Shown here piece by piece: positions 33,863 through 42,286 of a stretch of 64,000 nucleotides of DNA. Below the pieces are notes generated by a model. The model made no database searches. It saw nothing but the letters and a program-made list of their open reading frames with translations, and had not been told where the DNA came from. Positions within the stretch are counted from its first letter, which is position 1. Each line of letters opens with the position of its first letter. Source of the stretch: Ruminococcaceae bacterium FB2012 (GTDB taxonomy: Bacteria > Bacillota > Clostridia > Oscillospirales > Ruminococcaceae); the NCBI GenBank assembly GCA_900104495.1, contig FMXS01000003.1, forward strand, positions 496,001 to 560,000, read 5' to 3'. Made by a program: the position numbers and the translations under genes.

Positions 33863-34728
33863 AGGCGCTCCTGGCGGTGCTGACGGCGGCCCTTCTCCTG
33901 CTGACGGGCTGCTCCCCGACGCAGACCTACGAACTGCGGGATGACCTGAGCATATACTTCGTCAACGCAGACGAGGTCATCCTGAACATACGCCGCGCTC
34001 TGCGGGAGCGCTGGAAGCGGATATATGTCGAATACCGCGCCCACGGGGACAACATGGACGATATACAGACTCTTGCATCGGAGCTTATGGAATACGCCCT
34101 TGACGAGACCGGCGACCCCGCCGAAGGGGATTATCTCCGGCATCAGTACGGCGGCTATGACCTGAACTACGGCTACACCTCCGACAGCGGCGGGTACGAA
34201 TACTTCCTTGAATTCACTCCCGTATACTACACCACTTCCAAGCAGGAAAAGACAGTTGACGAGGCTGTCAGAGAGGCCGTAAAGGACATAAGCGGCAGCG
34301 AGTATCAGCGGGTCCGGGCGGTGTACGAATATCTGAAAGAAAACGTCACCTACGACAAGGCCGCCGCCAAAAGCGGGACGAACACCCTCAAAGCCACCGC
34401 CTACGCGGCGCTGATACAGCACCGCGCCGTCTGCCAGGGCTATGCCGTGACGGCCTACCGTCTGCTGCGGGAATGCGGGATAGCGGCGCGGGTGGTCACA
34501 GGCACCGTCACACATGAGGACGGCAGCGAGGAATACCACGCCTGGAACCTTGTGGGGATAGACGGCAGGTTTTACGAGCTGGACGTGACCTGGGACGCTC
34601 AGCGGGGGGACGAGTCCTGCTTTCTCAAAAGCGCCGCCGACCTCCCCGACCGCAAAAAGGATGAAAAATATCTCACCGACGGCTTCAAAGAAAAATATCC
34701 GCCGGCGGAGGAAAATTATGAAATTTGA
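33859..34728 (+). CDS. Transglutaminase-like lipoprotein
   Basis: The 289-residue protein has a lipobox with a cysteine in LLTGC at about residue 16, a helical middle region and a transglutaminase-like fold. The catalytic triad is visible: Cys in HRAVCQGYA, His in EYHAWNLV and Asp in YELDVTWD. Such proteins act outside the membrane as proteases or cross-linking enzymes. A GTG at 33859 overlaps the FrdB-like stop. Its function in a redox operon is unclear; maturation of the exported carriers is one speculation. Confidence 0.85.
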   Translation: MKALLAVLTAALLLLTGCSPTQTYELRDDLSIYFVNADEVILNIRRALRERWKRIYVEYRAHGDNMDDIQTLASELMEYALDETGDPAEGDYLRHQYGGYDLNYGYTSDSGGYEYFLEFTPVYYTTSKQEKTVDEAVREAVKDISGSEYQRVRAVYEYLKENVTYDKAAAKSGTNTLKATAYAALIQHRAVCQGYAVTAYRLLRECGIAARVVTGTVTHEDGSEEYHAWNLVGIDGRFYELDVTWDAQRGDESCFLKSAADLPDRKKDEKYLTDGFKEKYPPAEENYEI

Positions 34729-34748
34729 AAAAAACGGAGGAAACACCT

Positions 34749-35162
34749 ATGAAAAAGCTGACAACTGTTTTCGGGATAATACTCACGGCGCTTTCCGCAC
34801 TGATTACGGCGGGCGTTAAGACCGTCTTCTGCGCCTGCGACCACAAGTCCGAGTCGGGAATGTGGATGAGCTGCCACTGGGCGGAGCAGGCGTTGTTCGC
34901 TATCGGCATCACTCTCTGCTGCGCCTCTTTGATGACCGTTATCATCCGCAGCGGAAAGGTCAGAGCGGGGCTTGCTTTAGGAATGATACCGGCTGCCGTC
35001 TCCGCGATGCTGATACCCAATGTCTTGATAAACCTCTGTATGAAAACGGATATGCGCTGCCATACGGTGATGCGCCCTGCGGTGATGCTCATCTGCGGAG
35101 CGATAGCCGTCTGCGCGGGGATAACGGCTTTTTCGGGTCTGAAGTCAAAGGAGAAAGCGTAA
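34749..35162 (+). CDS. DUF4418 family membrane protein
   Basis: The 137-residue protein has four helices. Two cysteine/histidine-bearing loops, FCACDHKSESGMWMSCHW and LCMKTDMRCHTVMRP, match DUF4418. The paired cysteines and histidines at the membrane surface suggest metal or redox binding, which is inference. The ATG at 34749 with CGGAGGA before it is preferred over 34725. The gene ends directly against the ATG of the following permease, and I recall DUF4418 next to FtsX-type ABC genes in other Firmicutes. Confidence 0.82.
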   Translation: MKKLTTVFGIILTALSALITAGVKTVFCACDHKSESGMWMSCHWAEQALFAIGITLCCASLMTVIIRSGKVRAGLALGMIPAAVSAMLIPNVLINLCMKTDMRCHTVMRPAVMLICGAIAVCAGITAFSGLKSKEKA

Positions 35163-36362
35163 ATGTTCAGAAGTCTTCCTTTTAAAAATCTGCGGGGCAA
35201 GCCTCTGCGGACTGCCGTTCTCGTTACGCTGACTGCCCTGCTGGCGCTGACGTTCCTGGCGGGAACGCTTACCGTCAGCAGTCTGCGCTCGGGGCTGGCC
35301 TCTCTTGAAAACCGCCTCGGCGCGGAGATAATAGTCGTCCCCTATGAAGCCACCACAAAAAAGAGCTTCGAGAACATCGTCCTCCAGGGCAGCACGGGCT
35401 ATTTCTATATGGACAAACAGCTTGCGGATAAGGTTTGCTCCGCCGAAGGCATCGGACAATGCTCCTCACAGTTCTATCTTGCCTCCACCAGCGCAGGATG
35501 CTGTTCCATACCCGTTCAGATCATCGGCTTTGACCCCGACACGGATTTCACGGTCCAGCCCTGGATAAGGCGCAGCTTTGACGAGCCCCTGGGCGACGGG
35601 GATATAGTCGTCGGCAACGACCTCAACGCCTTTGTGGGCGACTCTCTGCAATTCTACGGGGTAGAATGCCGCGTGGCGGCAAAGCTGGACAAGACCGGCA
35701 CCAGCTTCGACACCACGGTCTTTGCCAATATGGACACGGTTAAGCGGATGACTCGGGCTTCTTTGGACAAGGGGCTCAACAGCTTCAAAAACATTGATCC
35801 CGAGAAGGTGGTCTCCTGCATCCTCATCAACACCTCCGACGAGCGGTCGGCGGACGAAGTACTCAACGATATAAACATCCACAACAAAAAAGTCAAGGCA
35901 GTCCGCACCAAGGAGATGATCTCCGGCGTTTCGGACAGCCTCGGCGGAGTTTCGCGGATAGTCGGGATACTTATCGCGGCGGTGTGGCTGCTGGGCGGCG
36001 TGATACTCCTGCTGGCCTTCACTATGAGCGTGAACGAGCGGAAGAAGGAATTTGCGGTGCTGCGGGTCATCGGGGCCTCCCGGGGAAAGCTGGCCCGGAC
36101 GGTAATGGCCGAGTCTTTGGCCGTGGGTGTTCTCGGAAGTCTTATCGGCATCGGTCTCGGGCTGCTGATAATGCTGCCCTTTGCCGGCGCGATAGAGGAA
36201 CTGCTGGCTATGCCTTATCTGCTCCCGGATGCGGGAAAGATCGCCGTCCTGGCGGCGGGAGCGGCAGGGGCTTCAATACTCACCGGCGTTCTCGCCGCGG
36301 CGGTATCGGCATACAGGATAAGCAGAATGGACACCGGCGTGATACTGAGAGGTGATAACTGA
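35163..36362 (+). CDS. FtsX/MacB-type ABC permease, second system
   Basis: The 399-residue permease has a first helix at about 17-40, an extracytoplasmic domain with a CC pair in SAGCCSIPVQ, and an FtsX core with NERKKEFAVLRVIGASRGKL as the coupling loop. Unlike the earlier pair it has no second permease gene, so it may act as a homodimer. The gene abuts DUF4418 and overlaps the ATPase gene by one base. Confidence 0.9.
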   Translation: MFRSLPFKNLRGKPLRTAVLVTLTALLALTFLAGTLTVSSLRSGLASLENRLGAEIIVVPYEATTKKSFENIVLQGSTGYFYMDKQLADKVCSAEGIGQCSSQFYLASTSAGCCSIPVQIIGFDPDTDFTVQPWIRRSFDEPLGDGDIVVGNDLNAFVGDSLQFYGVECRVAAKLDKTGTSFDTTVFANMDTVKRMTRASLDKGLNSFKNIDPEKVVSCILINTSDERSADEVLNDINIHNKKVKAVRTKEMISGVSDSLGGVSRIVGILIAAVWLLGGVILLLAFTMSVNERKKEFAVLRVIGASRGKLARTVMAESLAVGVLGSLIGIGLGLLIMLPFAGAIEELLAMPYLLPDAGKIAVLAAGAAGASILTGVLAAAVSAYRISRMDTGVILRGDN

Positions 36363-37036
36363 TGATTCTCAAAGGAGAAGGCATAACCAAGGAATTCATA
36401 CGCGAGAGCAGAGGCTCCAACCGTTTCACCGCCGTGTCCGACACCGACATCATCCTTGAAGCGGGAAAGCTCACCGTTCTGAACGGGCGCTCGGGCAGCG
36501 GAAAGACCACGCTTCTCAATATGCTCTGCGGACTGCTCCCGCCCACAAGGGGCAAGGTCCTGCTGGACAGCGAGGATATCTATTCCCTGGATGACAAACG
36601 GCTCTCCATGCTCCGCAATCAGCGCTTCGGCATCATCCCCCAGGGACAGACGGCGATACACAGCCTGACGGTAAAGGAGAACATCCTGCTGCCCTGCACC
36701 CTTTACGGCTCCCCGGACAGCTCCGACGAGGCCCGCGCCAAGGAGCTTATGGAGCGGCTGGACATCGCGGGACTGTCGGAGATACGCCCCGCGAAGCTTT
36801 CCGGCGGAGAGCTTCGCCGTATGTCAATCGCCCGCGCTCTGATACGCCGTCCCGAAGTCATCTTCGCAGACGAGCCCACCGGCGACCTCGATGACGAAAA
36901 CACCGCTGCGGTATTCGGTTTCCTGCAAAACGCCGCAAAAGAAGGCGCGGCGGTGCTTGTGGTGACCCACGAAAGCCTCGCCGCCGACTACGCCGACAGC
37001 GTGCTTGCAATGACCGCGGGAAAGCTGAAAGAATAA
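36362..37036 (+). CDS. ABC ATP-binding protein, second system
   Basis: The 224-residue ATPase has Walker A GRSGSGKTT, Q-loop IIPQGQTAIHSL, signature LSGGELRR, Walker B VIFADEPTGDLD and switch histidine in LVVTHES. It is the last gene of the operon that began at 25604 and is followed by a strong terminator. It should serve the preceding FtsX permease and DUF4418. Confidence 0.93.
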   Translation: MILKGEGITKEFIRESRGSNRFTAVSDTDIILEAGKLTVLNGRSGSGKTTLLNMLCGLLPPTRGKVLLDSEDIYSLDDKRLSMLRNQRFGIIPQGQTAIHSLTVKENILLPCTLYGSPDSSDEARAKELMERLDIAGLSEIRPAKLSGGELRRMSIARALIRRPEVIFADEPTGDLDDENTAAVFGFLQNAAKEGAAVLVVTHESLAADYADSVLAMTAGKLKE

Positions 37037-37049
37037 TAAGAAAAGCAAA

Positions 37050-37082
37050 AAAGCGCCCGCACTTTTGCACGGGCGCTTTATA
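37050..37082 (+). terminator. Terminator of the iron/redox operon
   Basis: AAAGCGCCCG and CGGGCGCTTT form a perfect ten-pair stem around a loop CACTTTTGCA. It ends the plus-strand operon and is followed by AT-rich sequence without a gene up to the spoVT promoter. Confidence 0.9.
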
Positions 37083-37225
37083 CCACACCGAACAGGACAA
37101 CAACTGAAAAAAACGGGGATTTTTCAAAAAAAGTGAAAAAATTTTATTCGTTTCCGAATCATGCATGAAAATCGGAGGCCCGTTTAGCTTATTCTTTCAA
37201 AACCTTCCCGCGTTCCGTCGAATTA

Positions 37226-37255
37226 TGAATAATTTCCCGGCATCCGCGCAAACTA
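37226..37255 (+). promoter_or_regulatory. Sigma-G-like (forespore) promoter of spoVT
   Basis: TGAATA (37226-37231) and CAAACTA (37249-37255) have a 17-base spacer, close to the sigma-G pattern TGAATA/CATACTA known from Bacillus, where spoVT is a sigma-G gene. It lies about 30 bases before the start codon. Confidence 0.6.
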
Positions 37256-37285
37256 TTCCCAACGAAACCAAACGGAGGTAAAAAC

Positions 37286-37828
37286 ATGAAAGCAACAGGA
37301 ATAGTCCGCCGCATCGACGACCTCGGGCGCGTGGTCATACCCAAGGAGATACGCCGGACCATGAGGATCCGCGAGGGCGACCCCCTCGAAATATACACCA
37401 GCAGTGACGGGGAGGTCGTGTTCAGAAAGTTTTCGCCGGTGGGTGAGCTGGATTCGGGAACGTCCCAGGCGGCGGAGGTCATTGCCAAGCTGGCGGGACA
37501 GGCGGCTATCGTCTTTGACCGCGACCATGTGGTGGCGGTGTCGGGTGCGAGAAAGACCGAATACGCCGAAAGGCGCATCTCTCCGGCGCTGGAGGAGCTG
37601 ATCGAGCAGCGGAAAAGCTATGCCTATGACCGTCCCGGGACTCCCCGGCTCTTTCCCATCGAAGGGCTGGACAAGCCCGCTTTGGCGGCGGTGCCGATAA
37701 TCTCCGCCGGAGATGTCATCGGTGCGGTGGCGCTCATCAGTGCGGCAGGCGAGCCGAAAGCCGACGAAAAAAATCTTATGCTTGCTAAGGCGGCGGCTAT
37801 GTTCCTCGGAAAGCAGATCGAGAACTGA
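37286..37828 (+). CDS. spoVT: Stage V sporulation protein T
   Basis: The 180-residue regulator has an N-terminal AbrB DNA-binding domain (MKATGIVRRIDDLGRVVIPKEIRRTMRI region, residues 1-50) and a C-terminal GAF domain, the exact architecture and length of SpoVT. SpoVT tunes sigma-G-dependent genes in the forespore. GGAGG precedes the ATG, and a sigma-G-like promoter lies upstream. Its presence argues that the organism, or its close lineage, makes endospores. Confidence 0.93.
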   Translation: MKATGIVRRIDDLGRVVIPKEIRRTMRIREGDPLEIYTSSDGEVVFRKFSPVGELDSGTSQAAEVIAKLAGQAAIVFDRDHVVAVSGARKTEYAERRISPALEELIEQRKSYAYDRPGTPRLFPIEGLDKPALAAVPIISAGDVIGAVALISAAGEPKADEKNLMLAKAAAMFLGKQIEN

Positions 37829-37967
37829 GGTCCGTGACTTCCCGCCCCTTTTTAAGAAACTCCCATTTCGTTTCTGTGCTGCTATAATTTCCTCGCCGTC
37901 TGACTGCGAATCGGAAAGGACACAGAAATGCATTTTCTGCCGAATATTTTAAAAAAAACGCCCCTCT

Positions 37968-38001
37968 GTACGCCGATAACGGCGCCCGGAGGGGCAGCTT
38001 C
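37968..38001. terminator. Shared terminator between spoVT and the convergent SseB-like gene
   Basis: GCCCCTC and GAGGGGC arms enclose an inner GCCG/CGGC stem, with A-rich sequence on the left. It ends transcription of the convergent minus-strand gene and probably of spoVT too. Confidence 0.7.
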
Positions 38002-38013
38002 ATATCTTAGGTT

Positions 38014-38577
38014 TTATTCCTCGGGATTCTCGTTGGTGGAGACTGTGATGTTCGGTCCTTCCGAAGTCTCGGCAGCCTTTTTGGCCTCAGCCCTGTCACG
38101 GGCGGCCTTCAGGGTCTGCTTGATGTTTGCAAGTATCTCCTTGGTGAAGGGCAGCTTCTCGGAATCGGGATTGATAAGGAAGCCGTTCACCGTGGGGGTC
38201 TGCTCCGTCAGACTGGCAAGGTCAGCGAATCTCATCGCAAAGCCTTGATAGGGCTGATCGGTCTTGAAATCCTTGAGCAGTTCTCTGTCGGTGTAGGCCG
38301 GGAAAAACGTTCCTCTTTCGGGATTGGAGATCAGCAGGAACCTGGCCGTGGGCTTATCCTCAAAGGTTACCCTCTTGTCCTTTCCCTCCACAAGCTCTGT
38401 TTTCTTGTCCAGGATCGCAGGTACGAAAAATGTGGCTCTCAGCGCCAGCTGGATCACCTTGTTCTGAGTCTCGGGCGTGAAGTCCGCTCTCATATCCTTG
38501 ATAGCCTGGATCAGCGCAGAGTTGTCGATATTTGCAGCTTCGCCCTTCTGCATAGTGAGATTGATATTGTTTGCCAT
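38014..38577 (-). CDS. SseB-family protein
   Basis: The 187-residue protein contains the SseB N-terminal pattern: ATFFVPAILD, RFLLISNPERGTFFPAYTDRELLKDF and GFLINPDSEKLPFTKEIL. It has an N-terminal leader MANNINLTMQKGEAANIDN and an acidic C-terminal tail. The family's role in Gram-positives is unknown. AAGGAG precedes the ATG. It stands alone between a terminator and a glycosyltransferase gene. Confidence 0.85.
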   Translation of the reverse strand: MANNINLTMQKGEAANIDNSALIQAIKDMRADFTPETQNKVIQLALRATFFVPAILDKKTELVEGKDKRVTFEDKPTARFLLISNPERGTFFPAYTDRELLKDFKTDQPYQGFAMRFADLASLTEQTPTVNGFLINPDSEKLPFTKEILANIKQTLKAARDRAEAKKAAETSEGPNITVSTNENPEE

Positions 38578-38614
38578 GGTTATTTCTCCTTTATATTTGA
38601 TTTATGATTATAGA

Positions 38615-39598
38615 CTATTCTTTATCCGCGTTTTTAGCCGCCGACCTTGCGTCCTCTTTTTCAAGGTCCACATCTATCAGAAAACTGGGACGGTGCTTTG
38701 TTTCAAGATATATCTTCCCGATATACTCGCCTATGACGCCGATAGCTAAAAGCTGCAAGCCGCCCAGCGCCCATACCGAAACGACAGTGGTCGTCCAGCC
38801 TGGTACGGTTTTATCCATACACCAAAGCACGAAAAAGTAGATCAGCATGATAAGCGAGATCAGGAAAACTATCAGTCCCAGGGAGGTTATCAGTCTGATA
38901 GGCTTCACCGAAAGCGAGGTTATCCCCTCTATGGCAAAGGACAGCATCTTTTTCAGCGGATACTTGGATTCCCCTGCCTGGCGCTCGTTTCTGACGTAGC
39001 TTACCGTATCGCTCTTGAAGCCCAGCATGGGGACCAGTCCCCGCAGGAACAGGTTGACCTCGCTGAAATGCTCCAGCGCCTCCACCGCACGGCGGCTCAT
39101 AAGCCGATAGTCAGCGTGGTCGTAGACTATATCCACTCCCAGCTTCGCCAGAAGTTTGTAATAGGTCCGGGCTGTCCAGCGCTTGAATCGGGTGTCCTTT
39201 TCCCGTGAGGATCTTACCCCGTAGACGATGTCGCAGCCCTCGGCCCGCTTGTCGAGGAAGCCGTCCACGGCGTTGATGTCGTCCTGAAGGTCCGCGTCCA
39301 TGGAAACGATGATGTCCGCATACTCCTTGGCGGTCATCATTCCCGCCAGCAGCGCGTTCTGATGTCCGCGGTTCCGCGAGAGCTTGATGCCGGTGAACAT
39401 CGGCACCGACTTATGAAGCTTTTCGATCAGCTCCCAGGTCTTATCCTTTGAGCCGTCGTCCACGAACAGCACCTTGCTGTCCGGCGCGATGCGCTCGTCC
39501 TTGATAAGCGTATCCATTTTTTCTATCAGAGCCCTTGCCGTCAGCGGGAGCATTTCCTCCTCGTTATAGCAAGGGATCACAAACCATAGCGTCTCCAT
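38615..39598 (-). CDS. Family 2 glycosyltransferase of the GtrB/DPM1 type
   Basis: The 327-residue protein has the GT2 N-terminal domain (FVIPCYNEEEML, VDDGSKDKTW, the DxD motif in SMDADLQDD, and the acceptor region). Two C-terminal membrane helices (about 228-255 and 262-290) follow. It should transfer a sugar from a nucleotide donor to a polyprenyl phosphate at the inner face of the membrane. The ATG at 39598 follows AGGTG; a GTG at 39607 overlaps that site. It lies 24 bases after the TatD-type gene and is probably co-transcribed with it. Confidence 0.93.
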   Translation of the reverse strand: METLWFVIPCYNEEEMLPLTARALIEKMDTLIKDERIAPDSKVLFVDDGSKDKTWELIEKLHKSVPMFTGIKLSRNRGHQNALLAGMMTAKEYADIIVSMDADLQDDINAVDGFLDKRAEGCDIVYGVRSSREKDTRFKRWTARTYYKLLAKLGVDIVYDHADYRLMSRRAVEALEHFSEVNLFLRGLVPMLGFKSDTVSYVRNERQAGESKYPLKKMLSFAIEGITSLSVKPIRLITSLGLIVFLISLIMLIYFFVLWCMDKTVPGWTTTVVSVWALGGLQLLAIGVIGEYIGKIYLETKHRPSFLIDVDLEKEDARSAAKNADKE

Positions 39599-39622
39599 TT
39601 TTTTCACCTTTTTGTCTGAGAT

Positions 39623-40402
39623 TTATATTAGTCTTATCCCGAACAGTCGTTCCGCGTTCTCCCGCGCCAGCGTGATAAGCTTTTCCGCTTCTGTTCCCTT
39701 TATCTCCGCTCCGCATTCCGCGGTATAGCGGATCATATAGCTGTCGCATACTTCCCCGCGGTGCGGCTCCGGCGCCATGTACGGACAGTCCGTCTCAAAC
39801 AGGAACCTGTCCTCCGGCACATAGGCAAACGCCTTTTTCACGCGCTTTGAGTTCCTGAAGGTCAGCACTCCGCCGAAGCCGAGGTAAAGCCCCATTTCCA
39901 CAAGCTCCCTCGCCGTTTCCGCGGACCCCGAAAAGCAGTGTACCACGCCCTTCGGCCTGTATTCGCGCATGATCTGCATAAAATCTTCCGTCGCGTCACG
40001 GCAGTGGAAGATCAGCGGGAGCCCGTGTCGGTCCGCCAGCTCTATCTGCATCCGCAGGAGCTTTATCTGCACATCCCGGTCATAGCCTTCATAGTGATAG
40101 TCGAGGCCGACCTCTCCCACCGCACGGATCTTATCCGACTTGGTGAGCATTTCTTCCAGCGCTGCCTCCGGGTCCTCCGGCAGACTGCCGGCATATTCCG
40201 GGTGGAATCCGACGCTTGTATAGAAGTTAGGATACCTCCCCGCGTACTCGATTCCGAAGCGCATCGACTCCTCGTCCGTGGCGGCGTGTATCACCCCGCA
40301 GACCGGCGAACCCTCCGCAAGCATCCTGTTCAGCAGTTCATCCCGCCGCCCGTCAAACTCGGGGCTGTTATAGTGTGTATGGGAATCAAATATCCCGTTC
40401 AT
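39623..40402 (-). CDS. tatD: TatD-family metal-dependent hydrolase (DNase)
   Basis: The 259-residue TIM-barrel protein has the metal motif DSHTHYN at the start, GVIHAATD, the central glutamate in VGEVGLDYH, histidines in LIFHCRDA and VVHCFSG, and FETDCPYM with the final aspartate. TatD enzymes are 3'-5' exonucleases of DNA ends. The ATG at 40402, with GGGGGG upstream, is preferred over 40429. Repeat copy B begins 63 bases upstream of the start codon. Confidence 0.92.
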   Translation of the reverse strand: MNGIFDSHTHYNSPEFDGRRDELLNRMLAEGSPVCGVIHAATDEESMRFGIEYAGRYPNFYTSVGFHPEYAGSLPEDPEAALEEMLTKSDKIRAVGEVGLDYHYEGYDRDVQIKLLRMQIELADRHGLPLIFHCRDATEDFMQIMREYRPKGVVHCFSGSAETARELVEMGLYLGFGGVLTFRNSKRVKKAFAYVPEDRFLFETDCPYMAPEPHRGEVCDSYMIRYTAECGAEIKGTEAEKLITLARENAERLFGIRLI

Positions 40403-40465
40403 CACATCGCCCCCCGACAGCATACTCATATCATTATACCATACTCCCCTTATTTTGTAAACCCC

Positions 40466-40826
40466 TTTTTTTATTCACGCTGCGCGCTTTTTTTAGTTCA
40501 CGCTGCGCGCTTTTTTTAGTTCACGCTGCGCGCCCTTTGGGCGCTTGGGTTTGTTTCGTGATGTGATGTTAGTGCCGCGTCGCGGACGGCTTGGCGTTAT
40601 GTAACGTGGGGCTCTCGCATTCTTGACACGTTGGTTCATTTGATGCTTAACAACGTTGGTTTGTTTGATTCTTAACTGCGTTGATTCGTTTGATTCTTAA
40701 CTGCGTTGGTTCGTTGGCGGGTTTACGGCTTTGTTCGGCCCCGCCGCATCACTATTTTGTTTCATGCACTCCGCTGCTTGCGGCGGAATCGCGCCGTCCG
40801 CGCTCGGACCAGGGGCACGCCCCTGC
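40466..40826 (-). repeat. Interspersed intergenic repeat, copy B
   Basis: Read on the minus strand, the element has the GC head CAGGGGCGTGCCCCTG beginning just after the stop of the PH-like gene, the CGGCGGGGCCGAACAAAG segment, several 25-base half-units (GTTAAGAATCAAACGAACC-like), and the CCGTCCGCGACGCGGCAC and GCGCAGCGTGAACTAAAAA tail, the last repeated. It ends upstream of the TatD-family gene. Orientation relative to transcription is the same as in copies A and C. Confidence 0.85.
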
Positions 40827-40832
40827 CCGCCA

Positions 40833-41297
40833 TTAGGACCTGCTTCCGATTACCTCGTTCATAAAGCCATAGATGTCTATGCAATCGTCTTTGTCAAGAA
40901 ACCATACGATCAGACGCGCTCCCATAGCGTTGAATACGATGAAGTTCAGTCCCGTCCGGCTCCCGAAGGGCGTCACTACCATGGTCACCGACTTCACCGC
41001 CTCCACCGGCAGATAGACCTTCCTGTCCGAGACCATCCCCTTGATGCAGACGATGTCCTTCCCGCTGACGCTCAGATGGCTCCGCCCGAAATAGCCCGGT
41101 ATCGCTACCCCCGCCAGCAGTCCTATGACCATGACGAATATCAGCAAAGCCACCGTGCTGACACCGTCACCGAAGACCACCCTCGTCGCCGTCAGGAAAA
41201 GCCTCAGAAGTGCAACTCCCCCAACGGCCCAGTACAAAGTCTTCATCGCCGCCTTCGATGCCGAATAGTTCCGCACTCCGTTTACTTCACTTATCAT
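40833..41297 (-). CDS. Small membrane protein with PH-like domain
   Basis: The 154-residue protein has two helices (about residues 18-40 and 48-68) followed by a beta-rich domain with LSVSGKDIVCIKGMVSDRKVYLPVEAVKSVTMV (quoted in part), the pattern of bacterial PH-like domains. Function unknown. Its ATG overlaps the parB stop by four bases, so it is translated with parB. The repeat begins six bases after its stop codon. Confidence 0.7.
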   Translation of the reverse strand: MISEVNGVRNYSASKAAMKTLYWAVGGVALLRLFLTATRVVFGDGVSTVALLIFVMVIGLLAGVAIPGYFGRSHLSVSGKDIVCIKGMVSDRKVYLPVEAVKSVTMVVTPFGSRTGLNFIVFNAMGARLIVWFLDKDDCIDIYGFMNEVIGSRS

Positions 41298-42244
41298 TTA
41301 TCCATCAGCCTTTTGAGAAACTCTTTTACTTCGCTCTCGTCCGCGAAGCTCACCTTCATGGTCACTTTCCCGCCGGAGCCCTGCTTGAATCTTGCGTCCA
41401 CGCCGAAGGTCTCCCGCATCGAGAGCCTGTATTCCTCCAGGACTTTCTCCCGGCCGTTCATCAGCTTTGCCTTTTTCGCCGGAGCAGTATCATCCGTCCC
41501 TTGACCCCGGCCCGCGGACTGCGCCAGCTTTTCCAGCTCGCGCACGGTCAGCTCGCGCTCTTTTGTGAGCTTCAAAAGACCGAGCTGTCCTTCCCTGTCA
41601 CGGACCCCGAGGAGCGCCTTTGCGTGGCCTGCCGTGATGACGCCCTGTTCCAGCGCCTCCAGGCATTCCGGCTCCAGGTCAAGCAGTCTCAGCGAGTTGG
41701 CTATCGCCGAACGGCTTTTTCCCACCGCCGCCGCGATGCGGTCCTGGGTCATGCCGAAGGCGGTCTTCAGACGCTTGAAGGCCCTCGCCTCTTCAACGGG
41801 GTCCAGGTCCTCTCTCTGAAGATTTTCGATAAGCGCCACCTGCGCCGCCTGGGAGCTTGTCAGCTCCTTTACGATAACGGGGACCTCCGACAGTCCCGCC
41901 ATTCTCGCCGCCCGCCAGCGTCTTTCGCCGGCTACGATAGTATATCTCCCCGCTGCCTCCGCAGGACGCACCAGAAGCGGCTGCAAAACGCCTACCTGCG
42001 CGATGTTGTCCGCCAATTCGGAAAGGCTTTCCTCGTCGAATTTCTTTCTCGGCTGTTCCCTGTCCGGCTCTATCAGCGAGATCCTCATGCTCAGAAGCCT
42101 TCCCTCGCCCGACCCGCTCTCCGACGCAGATGCCGCGCCTCCGGCTTTTTCCTCATCGTCCGCCATTACTGCCTCGGTGATCTCGTTGTCTCCGAACAGA
42201 GAATCCAGTCCCCTTTTCATTCTTTCCTTATCCTTCTTAGCCAT
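41294..42244 (-). CDS. parB: Chromosome-partitioning protein ParB (Spo0J)
   Basis: The 316-residue CTP-dependent clamp has the N-terminal catalytic domain with GERRWRAAR (CTP/arginine patch), LIENLQREDLDPVEEA, and the helix-turn-helix MTQDRIAAAVGKSRSAIANSLRLLDL that reads parS. A C-terminal dimerisation domain follows. An acidic, serine-rich linker (about 28-48) near the N-terminus is unusual. ParB spreads from parS sites and loads condensin near the origin. Here it is 6.2 kb from parA instead of adjacent to it. Confidence 0.96.
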   Translation of the reverse strand: MAKKDKERMKRGLDSLFGDNEITEAVMADDEEKAGGAASASESGSGEGRLLSMRISLIEPDREQPRKKFDEESLSELADNIAQVGVLQPLLVRPAEAAGRYTIVAGERRWRAARMAGLSEVPVIVKELTSSQAAQVALIENLQREDLDPVEEARAFKRLKTAFGMTQDRIAAAVGKSRSAIANSLRLLDLEPECLEALEQGVITAGHAKALLGVRDREGQLGLLKLTKERELTVRELEKLAQSAGRGQGTDDTAPAKKAKLMNGREKVLEEYRLSMRETFGVDARFKQGSGGKVTMKVSFADESEVKEFLKRLMDK

Positions 42245-42286
42245 TATACATTTTCCTCCTTGTAAGTCTTTTTCCCTTTCATACGT

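Noticed and set aside
37286..37828. Antitoxin of the MazE/AbrB type
   Set aside because: The AbrB domain is followed by a full GAF domain and no toxin gene is adjacent. Length and order fit SpoVT.
40430..41504. Plus-strand reading frame over repeat copy B and the PH-like/parB region
   Set aside because: It crosses non-coding repeat sequence and lies antisense to parB. Its composition is that of a shadow frame.
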